A stretch of 47,081 bases of DNA, from the NCBI RefSeq assembly GCF_934754925.1, contig NZ_CAKVJA010000019.1, positions 1-47,081 on the forward strand. The letters are read 5' to 3'. Below the pieces are notes generated by a model. It was not told the origin of the DNA, made no database searches, and was given only the letters and a program-made list of their open reading frames with translations. Shown here piece after piece: positions 24,043 through 31,932 of this stretch; positions within the stretch are counted from its first letter, which is position 1, and each line of letters opens with the position of its first letter. A program made the position numbers and the translations under genes. Origin of the DNA: an uncultured Clostridium sp. (lineage in GTDB: Bacteria > Bacillota > Clostridia > Clostridiales > Clostridiaceae).

Positions 24043-24327
24043 ATGAGTGTAGTAATAGTTGGTGGCCATGATAAAATGACTAAAGATTATATTAGAGTAT
24101 GTAAAAAATATAATTGTAAGGCAAAAGTTTTTACCCAAATGGAAACAGGATTAAAGGATAAGATTGGAATGCCAGATGCGGTTATATTATTAACAGATGT
24201 AGTATCTCATAAGCTTGTATTGACAGCTAAGAGAGAAGCAGATAAGAAAAATATAAGAGTTATAAGAAATCATAAAAGTACATTAAATGCAGTTGAATCA
24301 CTTATTAAGGAAATAGTATTAAACTAA
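24043..24327 (+). CDS. DUF2325-domain protein
   Basis: This 94-residue protein begins SVVIVGGHDKMTKDYIRVCKKYNC. It has the DUF2325 pattern: a GGHD-type loop, AVILLTDVVSHKLVLTAKREA with the conserved Asp and His, then IRVIRNHKSTLNAVESLI. The domain resembles a small Rossmann-like module of unknown function and is found in anaerobes and in metal-related operons. GGAGAG precedes the ATG. It follows DUF3793 by 60 bases with no terminator between, so it is probably the third gene of the Fur-controlled flavodoxin operon. Confidence 0.8.
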   Translation: MSVVIVGGHDKMTKDYIRVCKKYNCKAKVFTQMETGLKDKIGMPDAVILLTDVVSHKLVLTAKREADKKNIRVIRNHKSTLNAVESLIKEIVLN

Positions 24328-24358
24328 AAGTGTGAGTATATGAAAAAGTTAAAGTTAA

Positions 24359-24403
24359 AAAAGCGGCTAGTTATAATTTAGGATTATATCTAGACGCTTT
24401 TGT
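24359..24403. terminator. bidirectional terminator
   Basis: The arms begin AAAAGCG and end CGCTTTT, with further pairing TAG/CTA and TATAAT/ATTATA inside. It lies between the convergent DUF2325 gene and the EcsC-family gene. Confidence 0.75.
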
Positions 24404-24405
24404 TA

Positions 24406-25215
24406 TTATAGTAAAAGTTTATTTAAATATCTTTGTTTATATTTGAGCTTAGCTATAGTACTTATATCTTGTAATGTTTTAAAGTTAGTGATTCCACCAA
24501 TAACTCCCACTAGGGGAAGACCTTGTATAAATTTTGAAGTTAACATATAAGTGGAGATTTTATTAGAAGTTTCCTTTAATGTTTCATCAATATTATAATT
24601 ATGATATTTACTATTATCTATTTCATTAGCTATAGTATCTAATTTATTAAAATACATTTTTCTTTCAGTACCAGAAGTGACTGAAGCACAAATTATATTT
24701 AAAATATAAATTCTTTCTTCAGGAAAACTATAATCAAATCCATAGCTTAAGCTAATTTCATAAATAGACTTTAAAATTACTCCAATATAGATAGGTATAT
24801 CTGGAATCCCTATTCCTAATAATCCTAGAGCACCACCTTCAATAGCGCTAACAGACTTATTTATAAATGTTTTTTTATTTGCAGATTTATCAATTTTTTT
24901 TAGATTTCTTTTTGTGGGATATTTATTTATAGCATAAGAGTTTATATCAAATTCCATGTTTATATCTTCTTTATTGTAGGTTCTTTCAATTATACCTAGA
25001 CCTTTATCAAATACTGTTTTAAATCCCTTTTCAAAAGCTATATTTAAAGTAGATTGAAGTTTTTCAGGAATTTTCTCCTCAATTTTTATTTTTAAAGGGT
25101 CTAATTTATTTTTTATAATACCAGGCTCTTTTTCTAGTATTAATTTTTCTTCCTTTTTATTAAGTTGTATTAATTGTTTTTCAATTAACTTATTTTTACT
25201 TGAAAATTTACTCAT
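24406..25215 (-). CDS. EcsC-family protein
   Basis: This 269-residue protein has a highly charged N-terminal third and then a membrane-associating region (VSAIEGGALGLLGIGIPDIPIYIGVILKS), where the GG-IPD-P pattern is typical of EcsC-family proteins. The C-terminus has a further hydrophobic part (FIQGLPLVGVIGG). EcsC is encoded with the EcsAB ABC exporter in Bacillus, but its function is poorly defined. Here it is alone on the minus strand, inserted between two Fur-controlled operons of the plus strand. TAGGAGT precedes the ATG at good spacing. Confidence 0.8.
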   Translation of the reverse strand: MSKFSSKNKLIEKQLIQLNKKEEKLILEKEPGIIKNKLDPLKIKIEEKIPEKLQSTLNIAFEKGFKTVFDKGLGIIERTYNKEDINMEFDINSYAINKYPTKRNLKKIDKSANKKTFINKSVSAIEGGALGLLGIGIPDIPIYIGVILKSIYEISLSYGFDYSFPEERIYILNIICASVTSGTERKMYFNKLDTIANEIDNSKYHNYNIDETLKETSNKISTYMLTSKFIQGLPLVGVIGGITNFKTLQDISTIAKLKYKQRYLNKLLL

Positions 25216-25283
25216 ATATTACTCCTAAAATATGTACTATAAGTTAATTATAATACAAAAATAGAAAATTTATTAATGAAAGT

Positions 25284-25313
25284 ATTGAAAATAATTATCA
25301 ATTAGGTTATATT
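25284..25313 (+). promoter_or_regulatory. Fur box overlapping the promoter of the CydDC-like ABC pair
   Basis: ATTGAAAATAATTATCAAT (25284-25302) is a Fur palindrome with a single mismatch. It contains the -35 TTGAAA (25285-25290), followed after 17 bases by TATATT (25308-25313). Repressor binding would cover the -35 directly. Confidence 0.75.
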
Positions 25314-25337
25314 ATATTAAGCAATAATAAATATCAA

Positions 25338-25354
25338 TTGAAAGTGTATTTCAA
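25338..25354. promoter_or_regulatory. possible second, weak Fur site
   Basis: TTGAAAGTGTATTTCAA is a 6-5-6 palindrome downstream of the promoter that agrees with the Fur consensus at about 13 of 18 positions. It may be a second operator or may be chance in AT-rich DNA. Confidence 0.3.
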
Positions 25355-25387
25355 ATGATTAAAAGATTCAAAGGAGGAATATATATT

Positions 25388-27187
25388 ATGATGATAAATA
25401 AAAGGTTAATAAACCTATGTAAAGATTCTAAAAAGTACATAGCATTAACTATATTGGTTAATTGGATTGCAGTTTTATGTAATATAGTTACTATAATACT
25501 AATTGGTCAATTTATTAATAAGATTTATATAGGTAAAACATTAGACCTTGATGGACAAAGTGTTTTTGGAGCTATGATGAATTTTAAAATATGGGGAAAT
25601 ATTTCGTTATTATCAGGAATTATAATTATAGCAATTTTATTAGCTACGAGATATTTATGCAATATTTTATATGCTAAATTTTCAAATGCAGCTTCTGCAA
25701 ATGCAAGGGTGACATTAAGAGAACTTATTTACAAAAAACTATTAAAATTAGGTACTGGATATACTAATGTTGAAAGTACATCAGCGGTGGTTCAAGTATC
25801 TGTTGAGGGGATAGAGCAGTTAGAAATTTATTTTGGTAAATATTTATCACAATTTTTCTATGCACTTTTAGTCCCAGTGACATTATTTGCTTTTATGAGT
25901 TTTATTTCATTTAAAGCAGCACTTGTATTTATACTTTGTGTACCTCTTATACCTATATCAATAATTGCAATTATGAAAATTGCTAAAAGAATATTAAAGG
26001 ATTATTGGAAGTCTTATTCAGATTTAGGTGGAACTTTCTTAGAAAACCTTCAAGGATTAACTACATTAAAAGTATTTAACATCGATGAAAAAAGACATGA
26101 GAAAATGAATGAAGAAGCCGAAAAGTTCAGAAAAATAACTATGAAGGTTTTAAGTATGCAGCTAAATTCAATAACAATAATGGATTTAGTAGCTTTTGGT
26201 GGTGCTGCAGCAGGTACAATTGTTGCATTAATTCAATTTAAAAACGGAGAGATTCCTGTAGGAAGTCTACTTATTATAATATTACTTTCATCAGAATTCT
26301 TTATACCACTTAGACTTTTAGGTTCTTACTTCCATATAGCTATGAATGGTATGGCAGCAAGTGATAGAATGTTTGGTATTTTAGATGCTGAAGAAAGAGA
26401 GAAAGATGTAATAACTAAAGAAGAAATTAAATTTAGTGATATAAATGTAACATTAGAAAATGTTGATTTTAGTTATGATGGTGAAAGAAAAGTATTAAAT
26501 AACATAAGTATGGAAATTACACCAGGTGGATTAGTTGCCATAGTAGGGGAAAGTGGTTCAGGTAAGAGTACAATTGCATCACTTATATTAAATAATAATA
26601 AAGTTACTAAAGGTGAAATAAAAGTAAATAATACTAATATAGAAAATATATCTTTAGATAATATTTATGGAAATATAGCTTTAGTTTCTACTAATAGTTA
26701 TATATTTAATGGAACTATTCTAGATAATTTACTAATGGCCAAGAGAGATGCATCAGAGGAAGAAATTAATGAGGCATTAAAAACTGCAAGATTATATGAT
26801 TTTGTTAAGGAATTAAAAGATGGACTATTAACTGATGTTGGTCAAGCAGGTAGTGCATTGTCAGGGGGGCAAAAGCAAAGATTAGCTTTAGCTAGAGTTA
26901 TATTGGCAGATAGATCAATGATAATTTTTGATGAAGCAACTTCAAATATAGATGTTGAAAGTGAAGAAAGTATCTGGGAGGCTATTTATGAACTTTCTAA
27001 GAATAAAACTATACTAGTAATTTCTCATAGATTAGCTAATGTAAAGGATGCTAAGAAGATTTATGTTATGAATAAGGGGAATTTAGTAGAAAGTGGAGCT
27101 CATGATGAGTTAATGAGTAAAGAAAAGTATTATTATGATATGGTTAATAAGCAAAATGAATTAGAAATGATAAGGGAGGTTTGCTAG
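25388..27187 (+). CDS. CydD-like ABC transporter, fused permease/ATPase
   Basis: The 599-residue half-transporter has six membrane helices (about residues 10-310) and then an ATPase domain with Walker A GESGSGKST, signature LSGGQKQRLALAR, Walker B MIIFDEATS and the H-loop ISHRLA. The permease part resembles the CydD group of the type I exporters (ANARVTLRELIYKKLLKLG, VEGIEQLEIYFGKYLSQF). CydDC pairs export cysteine or glutathione and affect heme proteins in other bacteria; the cargo here is unknown. The frame opens 11 codons earlier, but ATG 25388 follows AAGGAGG by ten bases. A Fur box covers the promoter. The partner gene starts one base after the stop. Confidence 0.85.
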   Translation: MMINKRLINLCKDSKKYIALTILVNWIAVLCNIVTIILIGQFINKIYIGKTLDLDGQSVFGAMMNFKIWGNISLLSGIIIIAILLATRYLCNILYAKFSNAASANARVTLRELIYKKLLKLGTGYTNVESTSAVVQVSVEGIEQLEIYFGKYLSQFFYALLVPVTLFAFMSFISFKAALVFILCVPLIPISIIAIMKIAKRILKDYWKSYSDLGGTFLENLQGLTTLKVFNIDEKRHEKMNEEAEKFRKITMKVLSMQLNSITIMDLVAFGGAAAGTIVALIQFKNGEIPVGSLLIIILLSSEFFIPLRLLGSYFHIAMNGMAASDRMFGILDAEEREKDVITKEEIKFSDINVTLENVDFSYDGERKVLNNISMEITPGGLVAIVGESGSGKSTIASLILNNNKVTKGEIKVNNTNIENISLDNIYGNIALVSTNSYIFNGTILDNLLMAKRDASEEEINEALKTARLYDFVKELKDGLLTDVGQAGSALSGGQKQRLALARVILADRSMIIFDEATSNIDVESEESIWEAIYELSKNKTILVISHRLANVKDAKKIYVMNKGNLVESGAHDELMSKEKYYYDMVNKQNELEMIREVC

Positions 27188-27188
27188 T

Positions 27189-28859
27189 ATGAAAAGAAGA
27201 TCAGGCTTCCAAATAATGAAGAGATTAATAGTAGAGCTAAAGCCATTAGCTCCAATTATGGCAATTACTATAAGTATGGGTGTTATAGGATTTTTAGCTG
27301 CAATAGCTATAGCTAGTTTTGGAGCAATAGCTATAGGCGCATTTATAGGTGATATTACATTTATTAGCTTTACTGGTGCAATGATAGTTATGGCTATAAG
27401 TGCACTTTTAAGAGGATTTTTAAGATATGGCGAACAATTATCAGGGCACTATATTGCTTTTAAAATACTATATATATTAAGAGATAAGATATTTTCTAAA
27501 CTTAGAAAGTTAGCACCAGCAAAATTAGAGGGGCAAGAAAAGGGAAATCTTATTTCATTAATAACTTCTGATATTGAGCTTTTAGAGGTATTTTATGCTC
27601 ATACAATAGCTCCAATATCAATTGCAATAATAACTAACAGTATTATTTCTATAATATTATTTATAATAAACCCTTGGTTTGGAGTTTTATCGGTAATATT
27701 CTTCTTAATAGTTGGATTTGTAATTCCTTATGCTTCTTCTAGTTTAGGTAAGGAAGCAGGAGTTTCTTATAGAAATATGTTTGGTGAATGCAACAACTAT
27801 ATACTTGATTCTTTAAGAGGACTTAAGGAAGTATTATTATTTAAATCAGGTGATGAGAGATTAAATGAAATTAACTCAAAGTCACATAGAATAAATAAAA
27901 GTCTTGATAAAATTAAAGAACATGAAGGTATAATAAGAGCTATTACAGATTTAACTATAATGATTGCAATATTAACTTTTGTTGGTGTTGGATTTGTACA
28001 GTATTCAATGGGTAATATTTCATTTACTTGGATGCTTGTAGCTATAGTAATAATTGCTTCATCTTTTGGACCAGTAGTTGCTTTAAGTAATCTTTCAAAT
28101 ACATTGCTTCAAACTTTTGCTTGCGCAGAAAGATTATTTGATTTAATTGATGAAGAACCACATGTAGAGGAAGTTGTAGATGGACATGCAATAAATGGTG
28201 AATCAATATCATATGACAATGTAACATTCTCTTATCCAAATAGAAAAGATAATATTTTTGATAACACATCAGTTCACATAAAAAGAGGAGATAAGATAGC
28301 TCTTATAGGTGAAAGTGGAATTGGTAAGAGTACATTTGTTAAGCTTATGATGAGATTTTGGGATGTAAATGAAGGGAAAATCAACTTAGATAATAAAAAT
28401 ATTAAAGAAGTTAATACATCATCACTTAGAAATAGTCAAACTTTAGTTAGTCAAGAAACATATTTATTCAATGAAACTATAATTGATAATATAAAGATTG
28501 GTAATGCAAATGCAACTAAAGAAGAGGTAATAAAGGCTGCAAAGATGGCATCTATACATGAGTTTATTGAAACACTACCTAAAGGATATGATACAAAAGT
28601 TGGAGAGCTTGGAGGAAATCTTTCTTCTGGAGAAAAGCAAAGAATAGGATTAGCAAGAGCCTTCTTAAGTAATGGAGATGTTTTAATTTTAGATGAACCT
28701 ACAAGTAATTTAGATACATTAAATGAAGGTGAAATACTAAAATCAATAAAAGAGAATTGTGAAGACAAGACAATAGTACTTATTTCACATAGAAAGTCAA
28801 CAACTGCTGTTTGTAATAAGACATATAAGCTTGAAAATAGCAAGTTAGTATTAAACTAG
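27189..28859 (+). CDS. CydC-like ABC transporter, fused permease/ATPase
   Basis: This 556-residue partner of the preceding half-transporter has six helices. Its ATPase domain has Walker A GESGIGKST, a variant signature NLSSGEKQRIGLARA (LSSGE instead of LSGGQ), Walker B VLILDEPTS and ISHRKS. The permease has the CydC-like motif FLRYGEQLSGHYIAFKIL. The asymmetric signature motifs suggest a heterodimeric exporter with one less active site. The start lies one base after the upstream stop, with AGGGAGG inside the end of the first gene, so translation is coupled. A terminator follows. The cargo is unknown; no cytochrome bd genes lie nearby. Confidence 0.85.
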   Translation: MKRRSGFQIMKRLIVELKPLAPIMAITISMGVIGFLAAIAIASFGAIAIGAFIGDITFISFTGAMIVMAISALLRGFLRYGEQLSGHYIAFKILYILRDKIFSKLRKLAPAKLEGQEKGNLISLITSDIELLEVFYAHTIAPISIAIITNSIISIILFIINPWFGVLSVIFFLIVGFVIPYASSSLGKEAGVSYRNMFGECNNYILDSLRGLKEVLLFKSGDERLNEINSKSHRINKSLDKIKEHEGIIRAITDLTIMIAILTFVGVGFVQYSMGNISFTWMLVAIVIIASSFGPVVALSNLSNTLLQTFACAERLFDLIDEEPHVEEVVDGHAINGESISYDNVTFSYPNRKDNIFDNTSVHIKRGDKIALIGESGIGKSTFVKLMMRFWDVNEGKINLDNKNIKEVNTSSLRNSQTLVSQETYLFNETIIDNIKIGNANATKEEVIKAAKMASIHEFIETLPKGYDTKVGELGGNLSSGEKQRIGLARAFLSNGDVLILDEPTSNLDTLNEGEILKSIKENCEDKTIVLISHRKSTTAVCNKTYKLENSKLVLN

Positions 28860-28864
28860 TTAAT

Positions 28865-28911
28865 TAAAGGCTGTATCATAATTTAACTATAATTTTGATA
28901 CAGTCTTTTAT
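28865..28911 (+). terminator. terminator after the ABC pair
   Basis: The arms AAAGGCTGTATCA and TGATACAGTCTTT are extended by AATT pairing near the loop and followed by TTATA. Confidence 0.8.
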
Positions 28912-28923
28912 AAGGAAAAATAT

Positions 28924-28942
28924 ACGATAATGATTATCATTA
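28924..28942. promoter_or_regulatory. Fur box upstream of the ygbA-like gene
   Basis: ACGATAATGATTATCATTA contains the perfect palindrome GATAATGATTATC. It lies 22 bases before the ATG and indicates that the next three genes belong to the iron regulon. The promoter hexamers are not clear. Confidence 0.75.
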
Positions 28943-28964
28943 ACATTCTTAAAGGGAGATTAGC

Positions 28965-29264
28965 ATGGGAAGAATAGATAGAGAAAAAAAGACTATAAAG
29001 CTAATGATAGATATATACTGTCATAAGAATCATGGCAATGATAAAGGTGAACTATGTGAAGAATGTATGGAACTATTAGAATACGCACATAAAAGACTTA
29101 CTTTTTGTAAGTTTGGTGAAAATAAATCTACTTGTTCAAGATGTCCAATTCATTGTTACAAAAAGGATATGAAGGAAAAGGTAAAGGAAGTAATGAAGTT
29201 TTCTGGGCCAAGACTTATTATTTATAATCCAGTTGAACTTGTTAGACATGCGTTAAATAAATAA
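28965..29264 (+). CDS. YgbA-like (nitrous oxide-stimulated promoter) family protein
   Basis: The 99-residue protein has the family pattern: REKKTIKLMIDIYCHKNH, then LCEECMELLEYAHKRLTFCKFGE, CSRCPIHCYKKDMKEK and VMKFSGPRLI. Seven or eight cysteines in CxxC-like arrangements suggest metal or iron-sulfur binding. E. coli YgbA is controlled by NsrR and helps recovery from nitrosative stress; the biochemical role is not defined. Here a Fur box lies right upstream, linking it to iron status. AAGGGAG precedes the ATG. It is probably the first gene of an operon with the two membrane protein genes that follow. Confidence 0.85.
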   Translation: MGRIDREKKTIKLMIDIYCHKNHGNDKGELCEECMELLEYAHKRLTFCKFGENKSTCSRCPIHCYKKDMKEKVKEVMKFSGPRLIIYNPVELVRHALNK

Positions 29265-29315
29265 GGGATAGATATTAGGAAATATAAAAAGTATTAATTA
29301 AAAGGGGAGTAAAAC

Positions 29316-29732
29316 ATGAATAAAGTAAAAAAATATTTTTATATAACTTTAGGGTTTATAGCACTTGGATTAGGCCTTATAGGAGTAATATTGCCTATAT
29401 TACCAACAACACCATTTTTATTAGTGACATCATTTTGTTTTGCAAAGGGATCTGAGAGATTTCATAGCTGGTTTACAAACACAAATATTTATAAAAAGCA
29501 CTTAGAGAGCTTTGTTAAAGAAAGGGCTATGACACTAAAACAAAAAGTTGTATTACTAAGTTTCGTTAATTTTATGTTAGCTTTTCCTTTAATATTAGTT
29601 GATGTATTACCTATGAGAATAACTATTATAGTATTAATAATAATTAAATTATATTATTTTATATTTAGAGTTAAGACAATTACTCCAGAAGAAAAGAGAG
29701 CCATGGAAACTGCCAGAAGAGAAATGGCTTAA
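29316..29732 (+). CDS. YbaN (DUF454) family membrane protein
   Basis: This 138-residue protein has about three to four membrane helices. The DUF454 pattern LGLGLIGVILPILPTTPFLLVTSFCFAKGSERFHSWF is followed by KHLESFVKERAMTLKQK. YbaN-type proteins are small inner-membrane proteins of unknown function, sometimes linked to iron or heme genes in other bacteria. It lies 52 bases after the ygbA-like gene without a visible terminator, so it is likely part of the Fur-controlled unit. AAGGGGAG is the SD. Confidence 0.85.
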   Translation: MNKVKKYFYITLGFIALGLGLIGVILPILPTTPFLLVTSFCFAKGSERFHSWFTNTNIYKKHLESFVKERAMTLKQKVVLLSFVNFMLAFPLILVDVLPMRITIIVLIIIKLYYFIFRVKTITPEEKRAMETARREMA

Positions 29733-29776
29733 TGAAAATTATTAATTTACAAAAGAGAAAGTAGGAGAAAATTATA

Positions 29777-30097
29777 ATGGAAAGAATATCATCTATGTTT
29801 TTTTGTTTATCATTAATAGTTTATTATGTATTAAAATTATTAAAGGTAAAAAGGAAATTGTATCTAAAAACACATATAATTTTAGGATCTATCTCAGTAG
29901 TAGCAATGATAGGAGAATTAATTAATAGAATTGGACAAGAAGGACTTATAAAGTATATAGGTTTTTCAGTTATTATGATAGCTATTGCAATAACTGGAAT
30001 GATAATGAAGAAAAATTATAAGCTTTATAGGAAGCTTCATATTATATTCACTATAGGATTTTTTGTATATTTACCTATAGCTATTAAATTTTTATAA
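29777..30097 (+). CDS. small four-helix membrane protein, unknown
   Basis: The 106-residue protein has four hydrophobic segments (about residues 4-22, 31-49, 58-76 and 84-104). Two histidines lie near helix starts (YLKTHIILG and YRKLHIIFT) in a repeated context (K-x-H-I-I-x), which recalls small heme-b membrane proteins and ferric-reductase-like fragments. That is only a resemblance. It follows the ybaN-like gene by 45 bases, with GTAGGAG before the ATG, and a terminator closes the set. I do not recognise a family. Confidence 0.65.
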   Translation: MERISSMFFCLSLIVYYVLKLLKVKRKLYLKTHIILGSISVVAMIGELINRIGQEGLIKYIGFSVIMIAIAITGMIMKKNYKLYRKLHIIFTIGFFVYLPIAIKFL

Positions 30098-30127
30098 TTA
30101 ATTATATAAAATATAATAAGTTATTGT

Positions 30128-30159
30128 AGGCTTTACTAACTAAGTAAAGTCTTTTTTTT
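30128..30159 (+). terminator. terminator of the ygbA-like operon
   Basis: The arms GGCTTTACT and AGTAAAGTC around AACTA are followed by a run of eight T. Confidence 0.85.
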
Positions 30160-30218
30160 ATGTTTGTGATTTATATATTAGAAATTTGGTAATGCTTATT
30201 TAATGAGGTGTTGCCAAG

Positions 30219-31913
30219 GTGGATAGTATGAATAATAAGGGCTTTAATAACCCATTACCATATATATTTATTGTGTTTATATTATCATATTTCAGTTATG
30301 AAATATATAGCAAAAATATTATTCTGGCAAGTTTTTATGTTGTCAGTTTTTTTATTTTTATAATGTATTTTAAAGGTAAGTATATAATGTTCATATTAGT
30401 TTTATTTTTTGTTGCAGCATTAAATAATACTATATGTTTTTATAATTATACTCCCAAAGAAGTTGAAGAGGTAAGAATAACTGAAGTTAAAAATTATTAT
30501 GGGAAAGGAGAAGTTAATGGAAGAATAGTTAGCTTATCCAATATTAATGAAAATATAGAAGTAGGAAATAAAATATTAGTTAAAGGTAAATTTACTGAAA
30601 ATAAGAATATAAGCAATGGAGTAATTGGAGATTATAAAATAGAAGATTATAAAGTTTTAAAATCTGATTTTATTGATAAGCTTTATAAAAGAAGAAAATA
30701 TGTATTTGAAAGTATTGAAAGTAAGTTAGGAGAAAGAAAAGCTGCTTTAATAACATCAGTATCATTTGGATATAAAGGTGAATTAAATGAGGATCATAAG
30801 GAGTTAATGAAGAATTTAGGAATATCACATGTTATTTCAATTTCAGGTTTACATTTAGTTTTAGTATATAGTGTACTACGTAGGCTCTTAGGCGTAAAAT
30901 TAAGTTTGATATTAGCATTAGTATATGTATTGTTTTCAGGGGCATCAGCACCGGCTGTAAGAGCATATATAATGATAGTTATATTAAACTTGGGGAAAAT
31001 TGTTAAACGTAATTATAACCCCTTAGCTTCATTATCTTTAGCAGGAATAATATTACTATTAATGAAGCCCTATTATATTTATAATCTTGGATATGTACTT
31101 TCATTTTTAGCCACTTTAGGAATAATATTATTTAATAAAGATTTGAATAAAAAATTATATAAATTACCGAATTCTATTAGAAATACTATTGCAATTTCAT
31201 TAAGTGCACAAATATTAACATTACCTATTATAATATTATATTTTAATGAAGTATCATTAAATTTTATAGTTGGAAATATTATTGTAATTCCTTTTATAAA
31301 TATTCTAGTTGTTTTAGGAAATATATTAATATTCATAGTAGATATTTCAACTGTATTCAATTATATCATGTATATATGCCATTATATAGTTAAATATATT
31401 GATATAATTATGTATAAAATAGACAGTATATCATTTGATTTGATATATTTTCATTATACGTTAGCGTATTTTTATATATCTTTATTAATAACATATTATT
31501 TTTATAAAAAGGGATTTAAGGAATTTATATATTATCCTTTAGTTGTATTTTTCTATATATTTTTATTAATATATTCGCCTATTCCTAAGATAAGATATTA
31601 TAATGATGGTGGTTTATTAGTAAGCTATAAGGGAAATAGAGTGCTTATTCAAACAAAAGATGAAATTGATGAGGAAAAGCTTATGGCAGTTTCTTTAGCA
31701 AGCAATATATCTGAAGATTTTAATGAAATTACTATTGGAGAAGAAATCAAGGTAAAAAGATATGGTGAAAATTACATTTTACAGACAATAAATAATAAAT
31801 ATTTGTTATTTGTAAATTATGAAAATTTAAATAACGAATATGATATAATAGATTTCAGAAAAGGTGATATAAAAGAAATTGTAGTTTTTAATGGTGAGAT
31901 AATAAACAATTAG
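30219..31913 (+). CDS. comEC: ComEC/Rec2-family DNA-uptake membrane protein lacking the C-terminal MBL domain
   Basis: ComEC forms the inner-membrane channel for single-stranded DNA in natural transformation. The 564-residue protein has N-terminal helices, a soluble OB-like segment (about 75-145) and the Competence domain with the family core SHVISISGLHLVLVYSVLRRLLG, LFSGASAPAVRAYIMI and GYVLSFLATLGIILF. Full-length ComEC usually continues into a metallo-beta-lactamase domain of about 250 residues. Here, after the last helix (about 460), only about 90 residues follow, with no HxHxDH motif. GTG 30219 has GAGGTG before it; ATG 30228 with AAGGTGG is equally possible. holA follows by 19 bases, as in many Firmicutes. 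Confidence 0.88.
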   Translation: MDSMNNKGFNNPLPYIFIVFILSYFSYEIYSKNIILASFYVVSFFIFIMYFKGKYIMFILVLFFVAALNNTICFYNYTPKEVEEVRITEVKNYYGKGEVNGRIVSLSNINENIEVGNKILVKGKFTENKNISNGVIGDYKIEDYKVLKSDFIDKLYKRRKYVFESIESKLGERKAALITSVSFGYKGELNEDHKELMKNLGISHVISISGLHLVLVYSVLRRLLGVKLSLILALVYVLFSGASAPAVRAYIMIVILNLGKIVKRNYNPLASLSLAGIILLLMKPYYIYNLGYVLSFLATLGIILFNKDLNKKLYKLPNSIRNTIAISLSAQILTLPIIILYFNEVSLNFIVGNIIVIPFINILVVLGNILIFIVDISTVFNYIMYICHYIVKYIDIIMYKIDSISFDLIYFHYTLAYFYISLLITYYFYKKGFKEFIYYPLVVFFYIFLLIYSPIPKIRYYNDGGLLVSYKGNRVLIQTKDEIDEEKLMAVSLASNISEDFNEITIGEEIKVKRYGENYILQTINNKYLLFVNYENLNNEYDIIDFRKGDIKEIVVFNGEIINN

Positions 31914-31932
31914 TTAGGAGTGGCAGTAGACA

